This document shows positions 54,673 through 63,247 of a DNA stretch of 64,000 bases, in pieces. The position numbers and the translations under genes were made by a program. The stretch lies in contig CALVHB010000025.1 of assembly GCA_944327275.1 (NCBI GenBank), positions 1 through 64,000 of the forward strand, given 5' to 3'. Source of the stretch: Candidatus Gastranaerophilales bacterium. GTDB taxonomy: Bacteria; Cyanobacteriota; Vampirovibrionia; Gastranaerophilales; Gastranaerophilaceae. The notes under the pieces are model-generated. The model worked only from the letters and a program-made list of their open reading frames with translations, was not told the DNA's origin and made no database searches. Each line of letters starts with the position of its first letter. The first letter of the stretch is position 1.

Positions 54673-55811
54673 TTTTTGTAAACTTCCGCATATTTAGGGT
54701 TAACAGCTAGCCATTTGAATGCTTGCTCTTCTGTTTCCGGAATGTCTATTACAAAAGTTCCGCCGTATCTGCCTCGAGAAAATGCTAAGTAACCTTCTTT
54801 TGCCAAATTGTGAAAAGCTTTCCTTACGGTGTTAGGACTTAGGTCAAGCTGTTTTGAAAGATCCAAAATTGAAGGAAGCTTGGCTCCAATTTCATGATTT
54901 TCAGCTATCATTTTCTTTATATGATTTTGAGTTATTTCGTAATAATAAAAAGCAGTGTCAGGAGCCGGTGCAAAAATTGACGTTTCCTTTTGAATTTGTA
55001 TATTTTTGTTATTAGGCATTTTAACAACGGTTGTGCCGTATCTGCCACGTCGTGCAAGTAGTATACCTTCATCAATAAGTAATTTTAATGCATCGTGTAT
55101 TGTTTTTATGCTTACTGACAAATCTTTTGAGAGAGTTTCGTGTGGAGGCATTTTGCTTCCTATTTGAAGATTTTCTGTAATGTATTTTTTTAAATCATCT
55201 TCAACTTTTTTTACCAAAGACAGGTTTTTGTCAATATTTTCATCCAGTTTGAATTCAAGAGTTTTCACAATCCATCCAATTTCGTTAGAATTCTTAAATT
55301 TATGTTCCAAAATGTTTTGTGTTGATAAGAATTCAAGAGCTAATCTTGTAGTGTTATTGGAACATCCTATTTCTTCCGCAATTGATCTTGATGATGGAAG
55401 AGAATCATTTATTTTAAAGTCTTTTTCAATAATGTATTTTTTTATTGCATTTATCGCAATTTCTCTTTTTGATGTGAGTTTTCTTATATTATTCCCTTTT
55501 GCATTTCTGTCTTTTATAATTGTTCCAATACATTGCTTGGATTCTACATATCCCATATCTTCAATGTATCTGAGTGCATTTTGAATAGTACCGATACTTA
55601 CACCTAATAAGTATGCAAGCTCAGGTTTTGAAGGCATAAGCGTATTCGGACTAATATTGTTTTTATCAATCCAGCTCATAATCCATTTTCCTATGACTAT
55701 TGCTTTTGATTCTTTAATATCTTTTAGGTTAGGAAGCTCCTGAGAAATATCGTTAATTCCAAGTTGACGTAACTCAGATTTTTTAGGCTGAATATATTTT
55801 TCTTCTTTCAT
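54669..55811 (-). CDS. GntR-type regulator made of four tandem winged-helix domains
   Basis: 380 residues from ATG 55811. Four GntR-like winged helices follow each other with no effector domain: about 40-100 (LAYLLGVSIGTIQNALRYIEDMGYV), 115-185 (IAEEIGCSNNTTRLALEFLST), 205-268 (LSKDLSVSIKTIHDALKLLIDEGIL, RRGRYGTTVV) and 290-358 (LSKQLDLSPNTVRKAFHNLAKEGYL, SRGRYGGTFV). Usual GntR proteins carry one such domain plus a ligand domain. A single chain could bind four half-sites or loop DNA. It is convergent with and overlaps the HicB-like gene by 4 bases. Confidence 0.85.
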   Translation of the reverse strand: MKEEKYIQPKKSELRQLGINDISQELPNLKDIKESKAIVIGKWIMSWIDKNNISPNTLMPSKPELAYLLGVSIGTIQNALRYIEDMGYVESKQCIGTIIKDRNAKGNNIRKLTSKREIAINAIKKYIIEKDFKINDSLPSSRSIAEEIGCSNNTTRLALEFLSTQNILEHKFKNSNEIGWIVKTLEFKLDENIDKNLSLVKKVEDDLKKYITENLQIGSKMPPHETLSKDLSVSIKTIHDALKLLIDEGILLARRGRYGTTVVKMPNNKNIQIQKETSIFAPAPDTAFYYYEITQNHIKKMIAENHEIGAKLPSILDLSKQLDLSPNTVRKAFHNLAKEGYLAFSRGRYGGTFVIDIPETEEQAFKWLAVNPKYAEVYKN

Positions 55812-55903
55812 ACGCACACACCCTTCATTAAAACTAATGATACACTATTTATAAAAAAACATCAATTCTTTTTTTTGCTATTTTGTAAAAATATTTTTAC
55901 ACA

Positions 55904-55932
55904 TCTAAAAAAAAGACCGCTTTGCGGTCTTT
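55904..55932 (-). terminator. Terminator of CopG-family gene
   Basis: On the minus strand AAAGACCGC, loop AAA, GCGGTCTTT (55912-55920 with 55924-55932), followed by a T run. Confidence 0.92.
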
Positions 55933-56119
55933 ACTCTAATAGTGATTCCAAAAGTTCTGCGTTTCTTGATGATGTGGTCGATTCACGAACTTTTTGTTTG
56001 TAAATGTAAGTCCTCAGCGCTTCTCTGATTAGCTCACTGCGCGAACGATTTTCTCCGTCTGCTACCTGATCAATTCTGTGTAAAAATTCTTCGGGCATAG
56101 AAATTAGAACTCGTGCCAT
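55931..56119 (-). CDS. Ribbon-helix-helix (CopG-type) DNA-binding protein
   Basis: 62 residues. ARVLISMPEEFLHRIDQVADGENRSRSELIREALRTYI is a complete ribbon-helix-helix: an N-terminal strand for the DNA major groove, then two helices with the S-R-S-E-L-I-R-E-A-L signature. The tail is Ser/Glu-rich. AAAGGAGAA before the ATG. No toxin gene is adjacent, so a stand-alone regulator is more likely than an antitoxin. Divergent from pyrH. Confidence 0.85.
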   Translation of the reverse strand: MARVLISMPEEFLHRIDQVADGENRSRSELIREALRTYIYKQKVRESTTSSRNAELLESLLE

Positions 56120-56355
56120 ATATTCTCCTTTTCTTTATCTAGAACTGTTCGCTTATATTTAAATAAAAACATTTTGATTTAAAAAAGTGCTATTTTTTAA
56201 ATAAAAAATATATACAAATTTTAAAGTCCTTATCTGGTAACGGTTTTGGGATTTATTTTGTTTTAACATTTCTTCACATTATCTTTTTATGAAGCTCATC
56301 TTATCTCTTTACAATATACTTGTTTTGCGCTAACATAAGGAAAAAGAGGTATCCT

Positions 56356-57072
56356 ATGGACATGAAATATAAAAGAATACTATTAAAAATAAGCGGAGAG
56401 GCATTACTCGGAGATCAACAGTTTGGTATAGACCAAAAACCTGTTAAAAAGATTGCTGAAGAAATTAAAAAAGCTAGAGACTTAGGAGCGGAAATTGCTG
56501 TTGTTGTCGGTGGCGGAAATATTTTCAGAGGGATGAAAAATAGTGCAAAACTAGGTATGGATCAGGCATCTGGTGACTATGTCGGTATGCTTGCTACTGT
56601 TATGAATGCTATTGCGCTTCAAAGTGCTTTAAATCAGATGAAAATTCCTTGCAGAGTCCAAAGTGCAATTGGAATGAATCAGATTGCAGAGCCTTACATA
56701 AGACATCGTGCAATAAGACACCTTGAAAAAGGTCGTGTTGTGATTTTTGCTGCAGGTACCGGGAACCCGTTTTTTACAACCGATACTGCTGCAGCTCTAA
56801 GAGCTTCCGAAATTAATGCTGAAGCTATGTTAATGGCTAAAAATGGTGTTGACGGTGTATATACAGATGACCCAAAAACTAATCCGAATGCTAAAAAGTT
56901 AGAAAATATAACTTATGATGATATCATAATAAATGGGTTGAAAGTTATGGATACATCAGCTTGTGCACTTTGTAAACAAAATAATATCCCGATTTTGGTG
57001 TTTGATTTTGATGCTGAAAACGGTATTACTGATATCTTGAATGGCAAAGATATTGGAACATATATAAGTTAA
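56356..57072 (+). CDS. pyrH: Uridylate kinase (UMP kinase)
   Basis: 238 residues from ATG 56356, which has AGAGGT upstream. YKRILLKISGEALLG, AVVVGGGNIFRG and RHLEKGRVVIFAAGTGNPFFTTDTAAALRA are PyrH signatures; amino-acid-kinase fold. Phosphorylates UMP to UDP, normally allosterically controlled by GTP and UTP. First gene of pyrH-frr-cdsA-rnc-rpe. Confidence 0.96.
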   Translation: MDMKYKRILLKISGEALLGDQQFGIDQKPVKKIAEEIKKARDLGAEIAVVVGGGNIFRGMKNSAKLGMDQASGDYVGMLATVMNAIALQSALNQMKIPCRVQSAIGMNQIAEPYIRHRAIRHLEKGRVVIFAAGTGNPFFTTDTAAALRASEINAEAMLMAKNGVDGVYTDDPKTNPNAKKLENITYDDIIINGLKVMDTSACALCKQNNIPILVFDFDAENGITDILNGKDIGTYIS

Positions 57073-57113
57073 TTAGATGTAATTGATTATTAGTAATATA
57101 GAAAGAGGTTAAA

Positions 57114-57680
57114 ATGTCAGAAGCTTTAGATGAATTATTCTTATTTGGCGAAGAAAAAATGGAAAAAGCCATTAATCAGCTTCATAGAGAATTTGGTTCA
57201 ATCCGTTCAGGAAGAGCTAATCCTATGATTTTAGACAAAGTATTAGTTGATTATTATGGAGCACCTACTCCGCTAAGACAAATGTCTCAGGTTAGCGTTC
57301 AAGATGGAACTACTCTTGTAATTACTCCTTATGATAAATCAATTTTGAAAGAAATTGAAAAAGCTATCATTAAGGCAGAAATTGGAATTACCCCAAACAG
57401 TGATGGTATTTGCATAAGATTACCTTTCCCTCCTCTTACTGAAGAAAGAAGACGCGAAACTGCTAAAGAAGTTAAAAAATTGGGTGAAGACGCAAAAGTA
57501 GCAATCAGAAATATTCGTAGAGATATGACTGATGACCTTAAAAAGATCGAAAAAACTGAAAATATGCCGGAAGATATGGTAAAAGATAACCAAGATAAAA
57601 TTCAAAAATTAACTGATAAATATACAGGTATTATTGATAAATCAGTATCAGACAAAGAAAAAGAGGTTATGACCGTATAA
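57114..57680 (+). CDS. frr: Ribosome recycling factor
   Basis: 188 residues, normal length. EKMEKAINQLHREFGSIRSGRANPMILDKVLVDYYG and RLPFPPLTEERRRETAKEVKKLGEDAKVAIRNIRRD are family signatures; tRNA-shaped two-domain protein that splits post-termination ribosomes with EF-G. AAAGAGGT precedes the ATG; stop overlaps the cdsA start. Confidence 0.97.
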   Translation: MSEALDELFLFGEEKMEKAINQLHREFGSIRSGRANPMILDKVLVDYYGAPTPLRQMSQVSVQDGTTLVITPYDKSILKEIEKAIIKAEIGITPNSDGICIRLPFPPLTEERRRETAKEVKKLGEDAKVAIRNIRRDMTDDLKKIEKTENMPEDMVKDNQDKIQKLTDKYTGIIDKSVSDKEKEVMTV

Positions 57681-58537
57681 TGGAAATTAAAGGCTTGAAT
57701 AAAAACGCGACAAGAATGTTGACTGGTTTTGTGATGGGCACAATAGCCATGAGTTGTATTATACTTGGTGGTGTTGCTCTTTTGGTACTTTTAGGATTTG
57801 TTATCTATTTTGCATCAAAAGAGTATGTCAAAATTTTGGAGCATAAAGGTTTTTATCCAAGCCTTAAAATTATTTTAGCATCCGAGGCAATTTTAGCTTT
57901 AATAACATTTTTTGACAGAGTAGAGTACGTTGCTCTTGCTCTGACTTTGTGTACTTTCGCATCATTTATGTGGGTATTATTCAGAGGCCGTCAGCCTTAT
58001 ATTGCAAATGTAGCAACAACTATTTTGGGTTTTGTGTATTGCGGTTATTTCCCATTGCACTTATTGTTACTTAGAGATATGAGTTCTGCTCAGTATCATG
58101 ACGGATTAGGATTTGTAGTAATGATGTTTACATCAATATTACTTACTGATGTTGGCTGCTATTATGCCGGAACAAGATTTGGAAAACATAAATTAGCTCC
58201 GGTTGTTAGCCCAAATAAAACTATAGAAGGCTCTGTTGGTGGTGCTTTAAGTGCGGTTGTCGGAGCATTAATCGTAGGATATTTTATCGGAGTTGAATGG
58301 TATATTGCCGTGTTAGCAGGTTTAATTTGTACTGTATTTGCTCAGATTGGTGATTTGTGTGAATCTCTTATAAAAAGAGATGCAGGCGTTAAAGATTCCG
58401 GAAATTCTTTGCCTGGTCATGGTGGATTTTTAGATAGATCAGATAGTTTTATTTTTACTATCCCTATCATGTATTACTTCTGTAAGTATTTTGTTTTTTC
58501 AAGTGACTTGATTAACAATATTAAAGGATTATTTTAA
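57680..58537 (+). CDS. cdsA: Phosphatidate cytidylyltransferase
   Basis: 285 residues with about eight membrane helices. The C-terminal CdsA signature is SPNKTIEGSVGGALS, then GDLCESLIKRDAGVKDSGNSLPGHGGFLDRSDS, which holds the metal- and CTP-binding Asp residues. Makes CDP-diacylglycerol for phospholipid synthesis at the inner membrane. Start inside the frr stop (TAATGG). Confidence 0.95.
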   Translation: MEIKGLNKNATRMLTGFVMGTIAMSCIILGGVALLVLLGFVIYFASKEYVKILEHKGFYPSLKIILASEAILALITFFDRVEYVALALTLCTFASFMWVLFRGRQPYIANVATTILGFVYCGYFPLHLLLLRDMSSAQYHDGLGFVVMMFTSILLTDVGCYYAGTRFGKHKLAPVVSPNKTIEGSVGGALSAVVGALIVGYFIGVEWYIAVLAGLICTVFAQIGDLCESLIKRDAGVKDSGNSLPGHGGFLDRSDSFIFTIPIMYYFCKYFVFSSDLINNIKGLF

Positions 58538-59224
58538 ATGGATAGATTGGAAGAAATATTCGGAATAAAAATTGATAATCCGAGTTTCTTTAAAAAAGCT
58601 TTAACTCATCCTTCTTATACAAAGGAAAAAGAATTACCTTATGTCGAAAATTATGAACGCTTGGAGTTCTTGGGGGATGCAGTTTTAAAACTTGTGACTT
58701 CAGATATTTTATATAATCTTTTCCCTGATTATACCGAAGGGGATTTGTCAAAGATTAGGTCAATCGTTGTTTCTGATAGTACATTATCTAAGATTGCTCA
58801 TGATATAAAATTATGCGACCTGATTATTGTGGGACATCATGAAGCAAAGCAAGGAGTTGCAAACATAGAGTCAGTTTGTGCTTGTACTTTTGAAGCTGTT
58901 TTAGGAGCGTATTATTTGGATGGAAAGTTACAAGATGTTATCCCATTTTTAAGAAAAGTTCTTACTCCTTTCATGCATGAGGTTGATAAAAATTTTGAAA
59001 AATTTAATGCAAAAGCTTTGTTACAGGAGTATACACAGTCTTTAACAAAAGAAACTCCTGTGTACACTCTAGTGAAAGAAGATGGACCAGCTCATAAAAA
59101 GACCTTTGAAATAGAGGTTTCTTATCAAGGGAAATTTGTGGCTTCCGGTGTTGGTAAAACAAAAAAAGAGGCTGAGCAACATGCAGCTTATGAAGCTTGT
59201 AAAATATTTGGAGTAGTAAAATGA
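58538..59224 (+). CDS. rnc: Ribonuclease III
   Basis: 228 residues. Catalytic signature NYERLEFLGDAVLKL near residue 40; a second acidic cluster at FEAVLGAYYLDG; the double-stranded RNA-binding domain covers about 155-225 (ALLQEYTQSLTK, GKTKKEAEQHAAYEA). Processes rRNA precursors and double-stranded RNA. It follows cdsA directly and overlaps rpe by 4 bases (ATGA). Confidence 0.96.
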   Translation: MDRLEEIFGIKIDNPSFFKKALTHPSYTKEKELPYVENYERLEFLGDAVLKLVTSDILYNLFPDYTEGDLSKIRSIVVSDSTLSKIAHDIKLCDLIIVGHHEAKQGVANIESVCACTFEAVLGAYYLDGKLQDVIPFLRKVLTPFMHEVDKNFEKFNAKALLQEYTQSLTKETPVYTLVKEDGPAHKKTFEIEVSYQGKFVASGVGKTKKEAEQHAAYEACKIFGVVK

Positions 59225-59862
59225 AAAATATTGTTTCACCGTCTATACTGTCTGCAGATTTTGCAAATTTGGAACGTGATATTAAAAGAGTTAAAGATGC
59301 TGGTGCGCAATGGCTTCATATTGATGTAATGGATGGGCATTTTGTTCCAAATATTACAATAGGAGTGCCAGTTGTTGCTTCTATTAGAAAAATTACGGAT
59401 TTGTTTCTCGATGTTCACTTAATGATTGAAAATCCAAAAGATTACATAGAGCCTTTTGTCAAGGCTGGTGCTGATATTATTACTTTTCATTATGAGGCTG
59501 TTGAACCTGAGAGTATAAGCGAGCTTATAGAATACATTAAGTCATTTAATATAAAAGTTGGTATGTCTATAAAACCAAAAACGTCTGTAGAAGTTTTGTA
59601 TCCTTATTTGAACGAATTGGATATGGTTTTAATTATGACCGTAGAACCTGGTTTTGGCGGTCAAAAATTTATGGAAGATTGTGCAGAAAAAATTATTCCT
59701 TTAAAATCTAGAGGTAGTGAAGATTTAATAATTCAAGTTGACGGTGGTATAAATGCTGATACAGCAAGAATTTGCACTTCTTACGGTGCAAATTCATTGG
59801 TTTCAGGTAATTATATTTACAAAGCTGATGATTTAAATTCTGCTGTCAAAAGTTTATTCTAA
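59221..59862 (+). CDS. rpe: Ribulose-phosphate 3-epimerase
   Basis: 213 residues, TIM barrel. SPSILSADFANLERDI, HIDVMDGHFVPNITIGVPV, LDVHLMIENP, MTVEPGFGGQKF and IQVDGGINADTA carry the zinc-binding His/Asp residues and phosphate loop. Interconverts ribulose-5-phosphate and xylulose-5-phosphate. Last gene of the operon; overlaps the convergent gene by 9 bases. Confidence 0.96.
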   Translation: MKNIVSPSILSADFANLERDIKRVKDAGAQWLHIDVMDGHFVPNITIGVPVVASIRKITDLFLDVHLMIENPKDYIEPFVKAGADIITFHYEAVEPESISELIEYIKSFNIKVGMSIKPKTSVEVLYPYLNELDMVLIMTVEPGFGGQKFMEDCAEKIIPLKSRGSEDLIIQVDGGINADTARICTSYGANSLVSGNYIYKADDLNSAVKSLF

Positions 59863-60357
59863 ACCTCTTCTGATTCTTCTTTTTCGAATTTCTTCAGGAT
59901 CAGTTGTTAAGTTTTCGTCAGCAAGAGTTATTTCTTCATTTTCATTTACTTCGTCATCATTATTTGGTTCTTGTAATCCTGCATATCCAGGAGTTGGATT
60001 CATAAATATATTTTGTTCTGTTTCTTCTGTTCTAGCTGGATCACGTACAGCATCCGGATCTTCTGTTACAGTAGGCTCTTCTGCGTTTTGAGCTTCAGGT
60101 CTTGTCGCAAGATTTTCTTCAGTATCAAGTCCAAGTTTACTCAATGCATCAATTCCAACATCCCCATCTACTTCTTCATATGTAATGTTATCTGGAATTT
60201 TGGCAAATGCAGCCATCTCTTGGGCCCAAGTAAGAATTTCTTCTGGTATTTCTTGTCCCCTGCTTTCTTCTCTTATAATTTCTCTTGCGGTTAGTTTTTT
60301 CCACTTTGCGATATCTATGTTTACTGAAGAACCTGAAATATTTATAGGATCTGCCAT
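59854..60357 (-). CDS. Acidic, largely disordered hypothetical protein
   Basis: 167 residues. The N-terminal 85 residues look folded (IDIAKWKKLTAREIIREE, PEEILTWAQEMAAFAKIP); the rest is Glu/Asp/Asn/Pro/Thr-rich and probably disordered until a basic tail RKRRIRRGLE. No family recognised. GAAAGGAGAA before the ATG is a strong ribosome binding site. It faces rpe convergently. Confidence 0.65.
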   Translation of the reverse strand: MADPINISGSSVNIDIAKWKKLTAREIIREESRGQEIPEEILTWAQEMAAFAKIPDNITYEEVDGDVGIDALSKLGLDTEENLATRPEAQNAEEPTVTEDPDAVRDPARTEETEQNIFMNPTPGYAGLQEPNNDDEVNENEEITLADENLTTDPEEIRKRRIRRGLE

Positions 60358-60535
60358 TTTTTCTCCTTTCTTTATTTACCTAATTTATCGGGATAATATG
60401 TTAAAAACTTTAGTAAGTTTTAAGTTTTGTAACAAGATTTATATAAATTGAATATAAAAAGTCAATATTTTTTTATATAAATTTTTTATATAAATACAAG
60501 AGAGAAATAAATAAAAAGAGAGGTTTAAAAAGGCT
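60358..60535. other. AT-rich intergenic region
   Basis: 178 bases between a divergent pair of genes. Several TATAAA/TATATAA stretches (about 60440-60495) offer -10 candidates for either side; none has a clear -35 box. Confidence 0.4.
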
Positions 60536-60712
60536 ATGGCAACTATGCTTTTATTTTCCAATACAGTTACTGATACATATAAACAGACTTCTGATGCAGT
60601 TAATTCAATTGATTTAAATAAAAAACACGTTATAAAGAAAACTTTAGTGGATATAATGAAACAGTCATTTTTCCACGGTGCAAGCAGGTATGGAACTAAT
60701 TTTATTGCATAG
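60536..60712 (+). CDS. Small 58-residue hypothetical protein
   Basis: Starts MATMLLFSNTVTDTYKQ and ends GASRYGTNFIA. AAAGAGAGGT lies about 12 bases before the ATG. The chain has a mildly hydrophobic start, a helical Lys-rich middle (NKKHVIKKTLVDIMKQ) and no recognised family. It is followed at about 60 bases by a strong bidirectional terminator, which supports a real transcript. No other gene explains this interval. Confidence 0.5.
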   Translation: MATMLLFSNTVTDTYKQTSDAVNSIDLNKKHVIKKTLVDIMKQSFFHGASRYGTNFIA

Positions 60713-60775
60713 TCGTAAGGAAAATCATAGGAAGAATTAGGGAATTAATTAAAATTTAGGATGGAAGGATAAAAA

Positions 60776-60808
60776 AAGACCGATTTTTTAAATCGGTCCT
60801 TTTTTTTA
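60776..60808. terminator. Bidirectional terminator
   Basis: GACCGATTT (60778-60786), loop TTT, AAATCGGTC (60790-60798) flanked by A and T runs; serves the 58-residue gene and the small membrane-protein gene. Confidence 0.9.
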
Positions 60809-60991
60809 GAAGTTTTCTTTAATTGTTTTTTGAGTTTCGTCTTTATTTTGTTGGTCTGCATCGAAAAATACTTTAATTGTTTTTTCTTGTTTTACAGTTT
60901 CTTCGGCTTTTTCTCCTACTTGAGAAAAATCAACATTAAGGTAAGTCCAAACTCCTGCAGCAATAACCAATAAAAGAATAATCCATTTCAT
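60806..60991 (-). CDS. Small single-pass membrane protein
   Basis: 61 residues. One hydrophobic helix at the very N-terminus (WIILLLVIAAGVWTYLNV) followed by a Lys/Glu/Asp-rich tail (EKAEETVKQEKTIKVFF). AAGAGGAT precedes the ATG. The tail would lie outside the inner membrane if the N-terminus stays in. No function recognised. Confidence 0.6.
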   Translation of the reverse strand: MKWIILLLVIAAGVWTYLNVDFSQVGEKAEETVKQEKTIKVFFDADQQNKDETQKTIKENF

Positions 60992-61070
60992 TTTCCAATC
61001 CTCTTAACTTTTTCATCAGGTTAAGTATATATTTATGGAAAATTTAATAAATCGGGTTAATGGTTGATTT

Positions 61071-62438
61071 TTAATTATTTGCAATTTTATAAAGAATAAC
61101 GTTTTGTTCCGGTCTTGAAAGCTCAATTAGTTTTTTTAAGACTTTTTCAAAATCCTTACTCAATCCTACTTCCGTTTTCCCGGCTGTTGCTTCTATTGTG
61201 TAGAATTTTATTGATAAGTCTTTAACTTTTACTTTGAAATCAGCTACATCTTCATCGGACCAATCTTTTGGGACTCTTGATTTGTTGATAAAAGTTGCTA
61301 TTCTGTTTATCCATAAGGTGTCATCTGCATCTTTTTCAACCACGTTATTCAATAATATTTTTAATTCTTTTCCTCCGATGTATTCTTTAGAATTTTCGAA
61401 TCTTTCGGATAATTCTTTTCTCGATTTTGTGTTGAAACTTTCAAAGAAAAATTTATGAATTTCTTTTATCATATTTTTTGTTGCATTTTTTAATTCATTA
61501 GCTGAATTTTTGTATTCTTCTACAAGTTCATAATCACATTCTGCAAGAGTTTTACCTGTTAAAACTTTGGGTATATCTCTGTAAAATAAACTTATGGGAT
61601 CTTTTGCGTTCATTATTACATTTCTAAATCGGATTGTTTTTTTTGATAGTCTTTCTGTATTCAAAGTATATTTTTCAAGATCTCTTATAAAGTAAATCAG
61701 CGTTTTTGTAATATCTAATATATTATTAGAGCTTTGTTTTGATAGTACTGTGGAAATATCTTTAAGAATGGGATAATTGTCCATAATTGTTTTTTGTATT
61801 TCAAAGTTCTGAGGGCAGAATAACATTCTGTCAAACATTAGTTGATTAAGTTTTAGCTGAAATTGAAGTTTTTCGTATATTGCAAGTATGTTTTTATTCC
61901 TTGCGAGAATGTCAAGTAACAATATTCCAATTATTGATTTAGTTAATCCAAGTGAAATAAATTTGTTGAAAAGGTTTTCAAGTTTAATTTTTTCACCTTG
62001 TAGAATTATTTTTTCTATTTCATTTTTCAGTTTTGTACAGGTGGAGTTTTCTGAAAGTAATTCTTTCATTAGGGATTCTTCAATTGAATATTTTTTTAAT
62101 TCATCACCTTCAAGTAAATGTCTAGCCAGACATCTTATAGCTTTTGTCAGCGTTGGTGGCATTTTTCCAAGTTTAAGGTATTCCAGATTAATTTCAGGTC
62201 TTTCAGGAAATTCTTCGTTACACCAAGATTTTATGGGATTTGTTTTTAGATATTCTGTCCCTTTTGTGGTTAGAAAATATTCCTTTTTTTCTTCTTTAAT
62301 TAACCCATTACTAACTGCAAATTTTTTTAAATCTTTTATCTGGGTGTTTGTGAGCCCGATAATAAAGTTAATTTCGGGATTTTTAAAGATTGTAGATTCT
62401 TTTTTTACGCAACTAAGAAATTTGTTTAAATGTTCCAT
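61071..62438 (-). CDS. Large hypothetical protein with N-terminal winged-helix-like domain
   Basis: 455 residues. The first 65 residues look like a winged helix (GLTNTQIKDLKKFAVSNGLIKEEKKEYFLTTKGTEYL). The rest is mostly helical; TIRFRNVIMNAKDPISLFYRDIPKVL near 280 resembles a segment often seen in large ATPase-associated proteins of defence islands (DUF6079-like), but this is a faint likeness and no Walker motif is present. AAAGGGGAAAA precedes the ATG. It stands alone, so any partner lies elsewhere. Confidence 0.55.
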   Translation of the reverse strand: MEHLNKFLSCVKKESTIFKNPEINFIIGLTNTQIKDLKKFAVSNGLIKEEKKEYFLTTKGTEYLKTNPIKSWCNEEFPERPEINLEYLKLGKMPPTLTKAIRCLARHLLEGDELKKYSIEESLMKELLSENSTCTKLKNEIEKIILQGEKIKLENLFNKFISLGLTKSIIGILLLDILARNKNILAIYEKLQFQLKLNQLMFDRMLFCPQNFEIQKTIMDNYPILKDISTVLSKQSSNNILDITKTLIYFIRDLEKYTLNTERLSKKTIRFRNVIMNAKDPISLFYRDIPKVLTGKTLAECDYELVEEYKNSANELKNATKNMIKEIHKFFFESFNTKSRKELSERFENSKEYIGGKELKILLNNVVEKDADDTLWINRIATFINKSRVPKDWSDEDVADFKVKVKDLSIKFYTIEATAGKTEVGLSKDFEKVLKKLIELSRPEQNVILYKIANN

Positions 62439-62464
62439 TTTTTCCCCTTTCTAAAAAATTACAC

Positions 62465-62501
62465 AACACAAAAACACAGCAAAGCTGCTGCTTCACTGTG
62501 T
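62465..62501 (-). terminator. Hairpin with T run on minus strand; end of upstream RNA or leader attenuator
   Basis: On the minus strand ACACAG, an inner AAGC/GCTT stem, and CTGTGT (62474-62501), followed by TTTTTGTG. It lies between the 62652 gene and the start of the 61071-62438 gene, so it either ends the upstream transcript or attenuates the downstream gene. Confidence 0.65.
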
Positions 62502-62640
62502 ATAAAAACTTCAGTTACTCCTTGCAAGTGCCGAAAATCATCTAAGGATTAAAGCTTAACAAGAGGTATACTACCACTTATATTATTCACTATAATTGAG
62601 AATATTGTAAATACATTAATAATTTATTAATCTTTTTTAT
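62502..62640 (-). other. Structured-looking 140-base intergenic stretch, possible small RNA or leader
   Basis: Read on the minus strand it contains GGTAGTATACC (a 4-bp hairpin), then CTTAG...GGAG and leads into the terminator at 62465-62501. CCTT and AAGG can pair around a 20-base loop. No known riboswitch or sRNA class is recognised. Confidence 0.35.
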
Positions 62641-62651
62641 TAAAAAATATA

Positions 62652-63095
62652 TTATTCAACAATTTTGCACTGTCCGAGTGCATTTGCAAGTCTATACCAT
62701 GTACCAAAGTCTCTTTTTGCAGAAAATTTATATTCTCCTGTTTTTCTGTCGATAGTAACCCATTTGTAGTTCATTGTCCAAGTTTCGTAATACCTATCTT
62801 TAAATTTAATTTCATCATCTGTTATTTTTAATTTTAAAACTTTTCTTGGATCTTCATTAATTTTTCCATATAATTTCACCAAATTTGGACTATAAACTTT
62901 ACCGTTTTTGAAATAGTAATAATCGGTTGTATCAATGTAATCATCTATAGAACCATTAATTCTTTTTGCAGTACATTCCAATTTTGTTCCATCTTCTACG
63001 GTATAAATAACATTTTCTTTGTTATCTTTTGCGTTTACTGCGTTGATACCAGTTAGAATAAGTAAAAACGCAATGCCAAATAAAATCTTTTTCAT
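62652..63095 (-). CDS. Secreted hypothetical protein
   Basis: 147 residues from ATG 63095 (AAAAAGGAG upstream), rather than the ATG at 63146, which lacks one. Signal peptide KKILFGIAFLLILTGINAVNA. The mature part is beta-rich and charged (NVIYTVEDGTKLECTAKRI, YYFKNGKVYSPN, WVTIDRKTGEYKFSAKRDFGTWYRL). Two Cys residues may pair. Probably periplasmic; no family recognised. Confidence 0.65.
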   Translation of the reverse strand: MKKILFGIAFLLILTGINAVNAKDNKENVIYTVEDGTKLECTAKRINGSIDDYIDTTDYYYFKNGKVYSPNLVKLYGKINEDPRKVLKLKITDDEIKFKDRYYETWTMNYKWVTIDRKTGEYKFSAKRDFGTWYRLANALGQCKIVE

Positions 63096-63247
63096 AATAA
63101 CTCCTTTTTGATTTTGTAATTTACTATAAATTATTTTTTTTATCAAGGATATTTTATGGTAGAAAATTCTTTTTGTTAAAATAAGTTATAATTTCTCAGG
63201 ATCTCAAATACAGTATCAAAACTTTTTTTTATTTTATAATTACCGTA

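Noticed and set aside
55931-56119. CopG protein as antitoxin of a type II pair
   Set aside because: Neighbours are pyrH (divergent) and the GntR-type gene; no toxin-sized partner exists on the same transcript.
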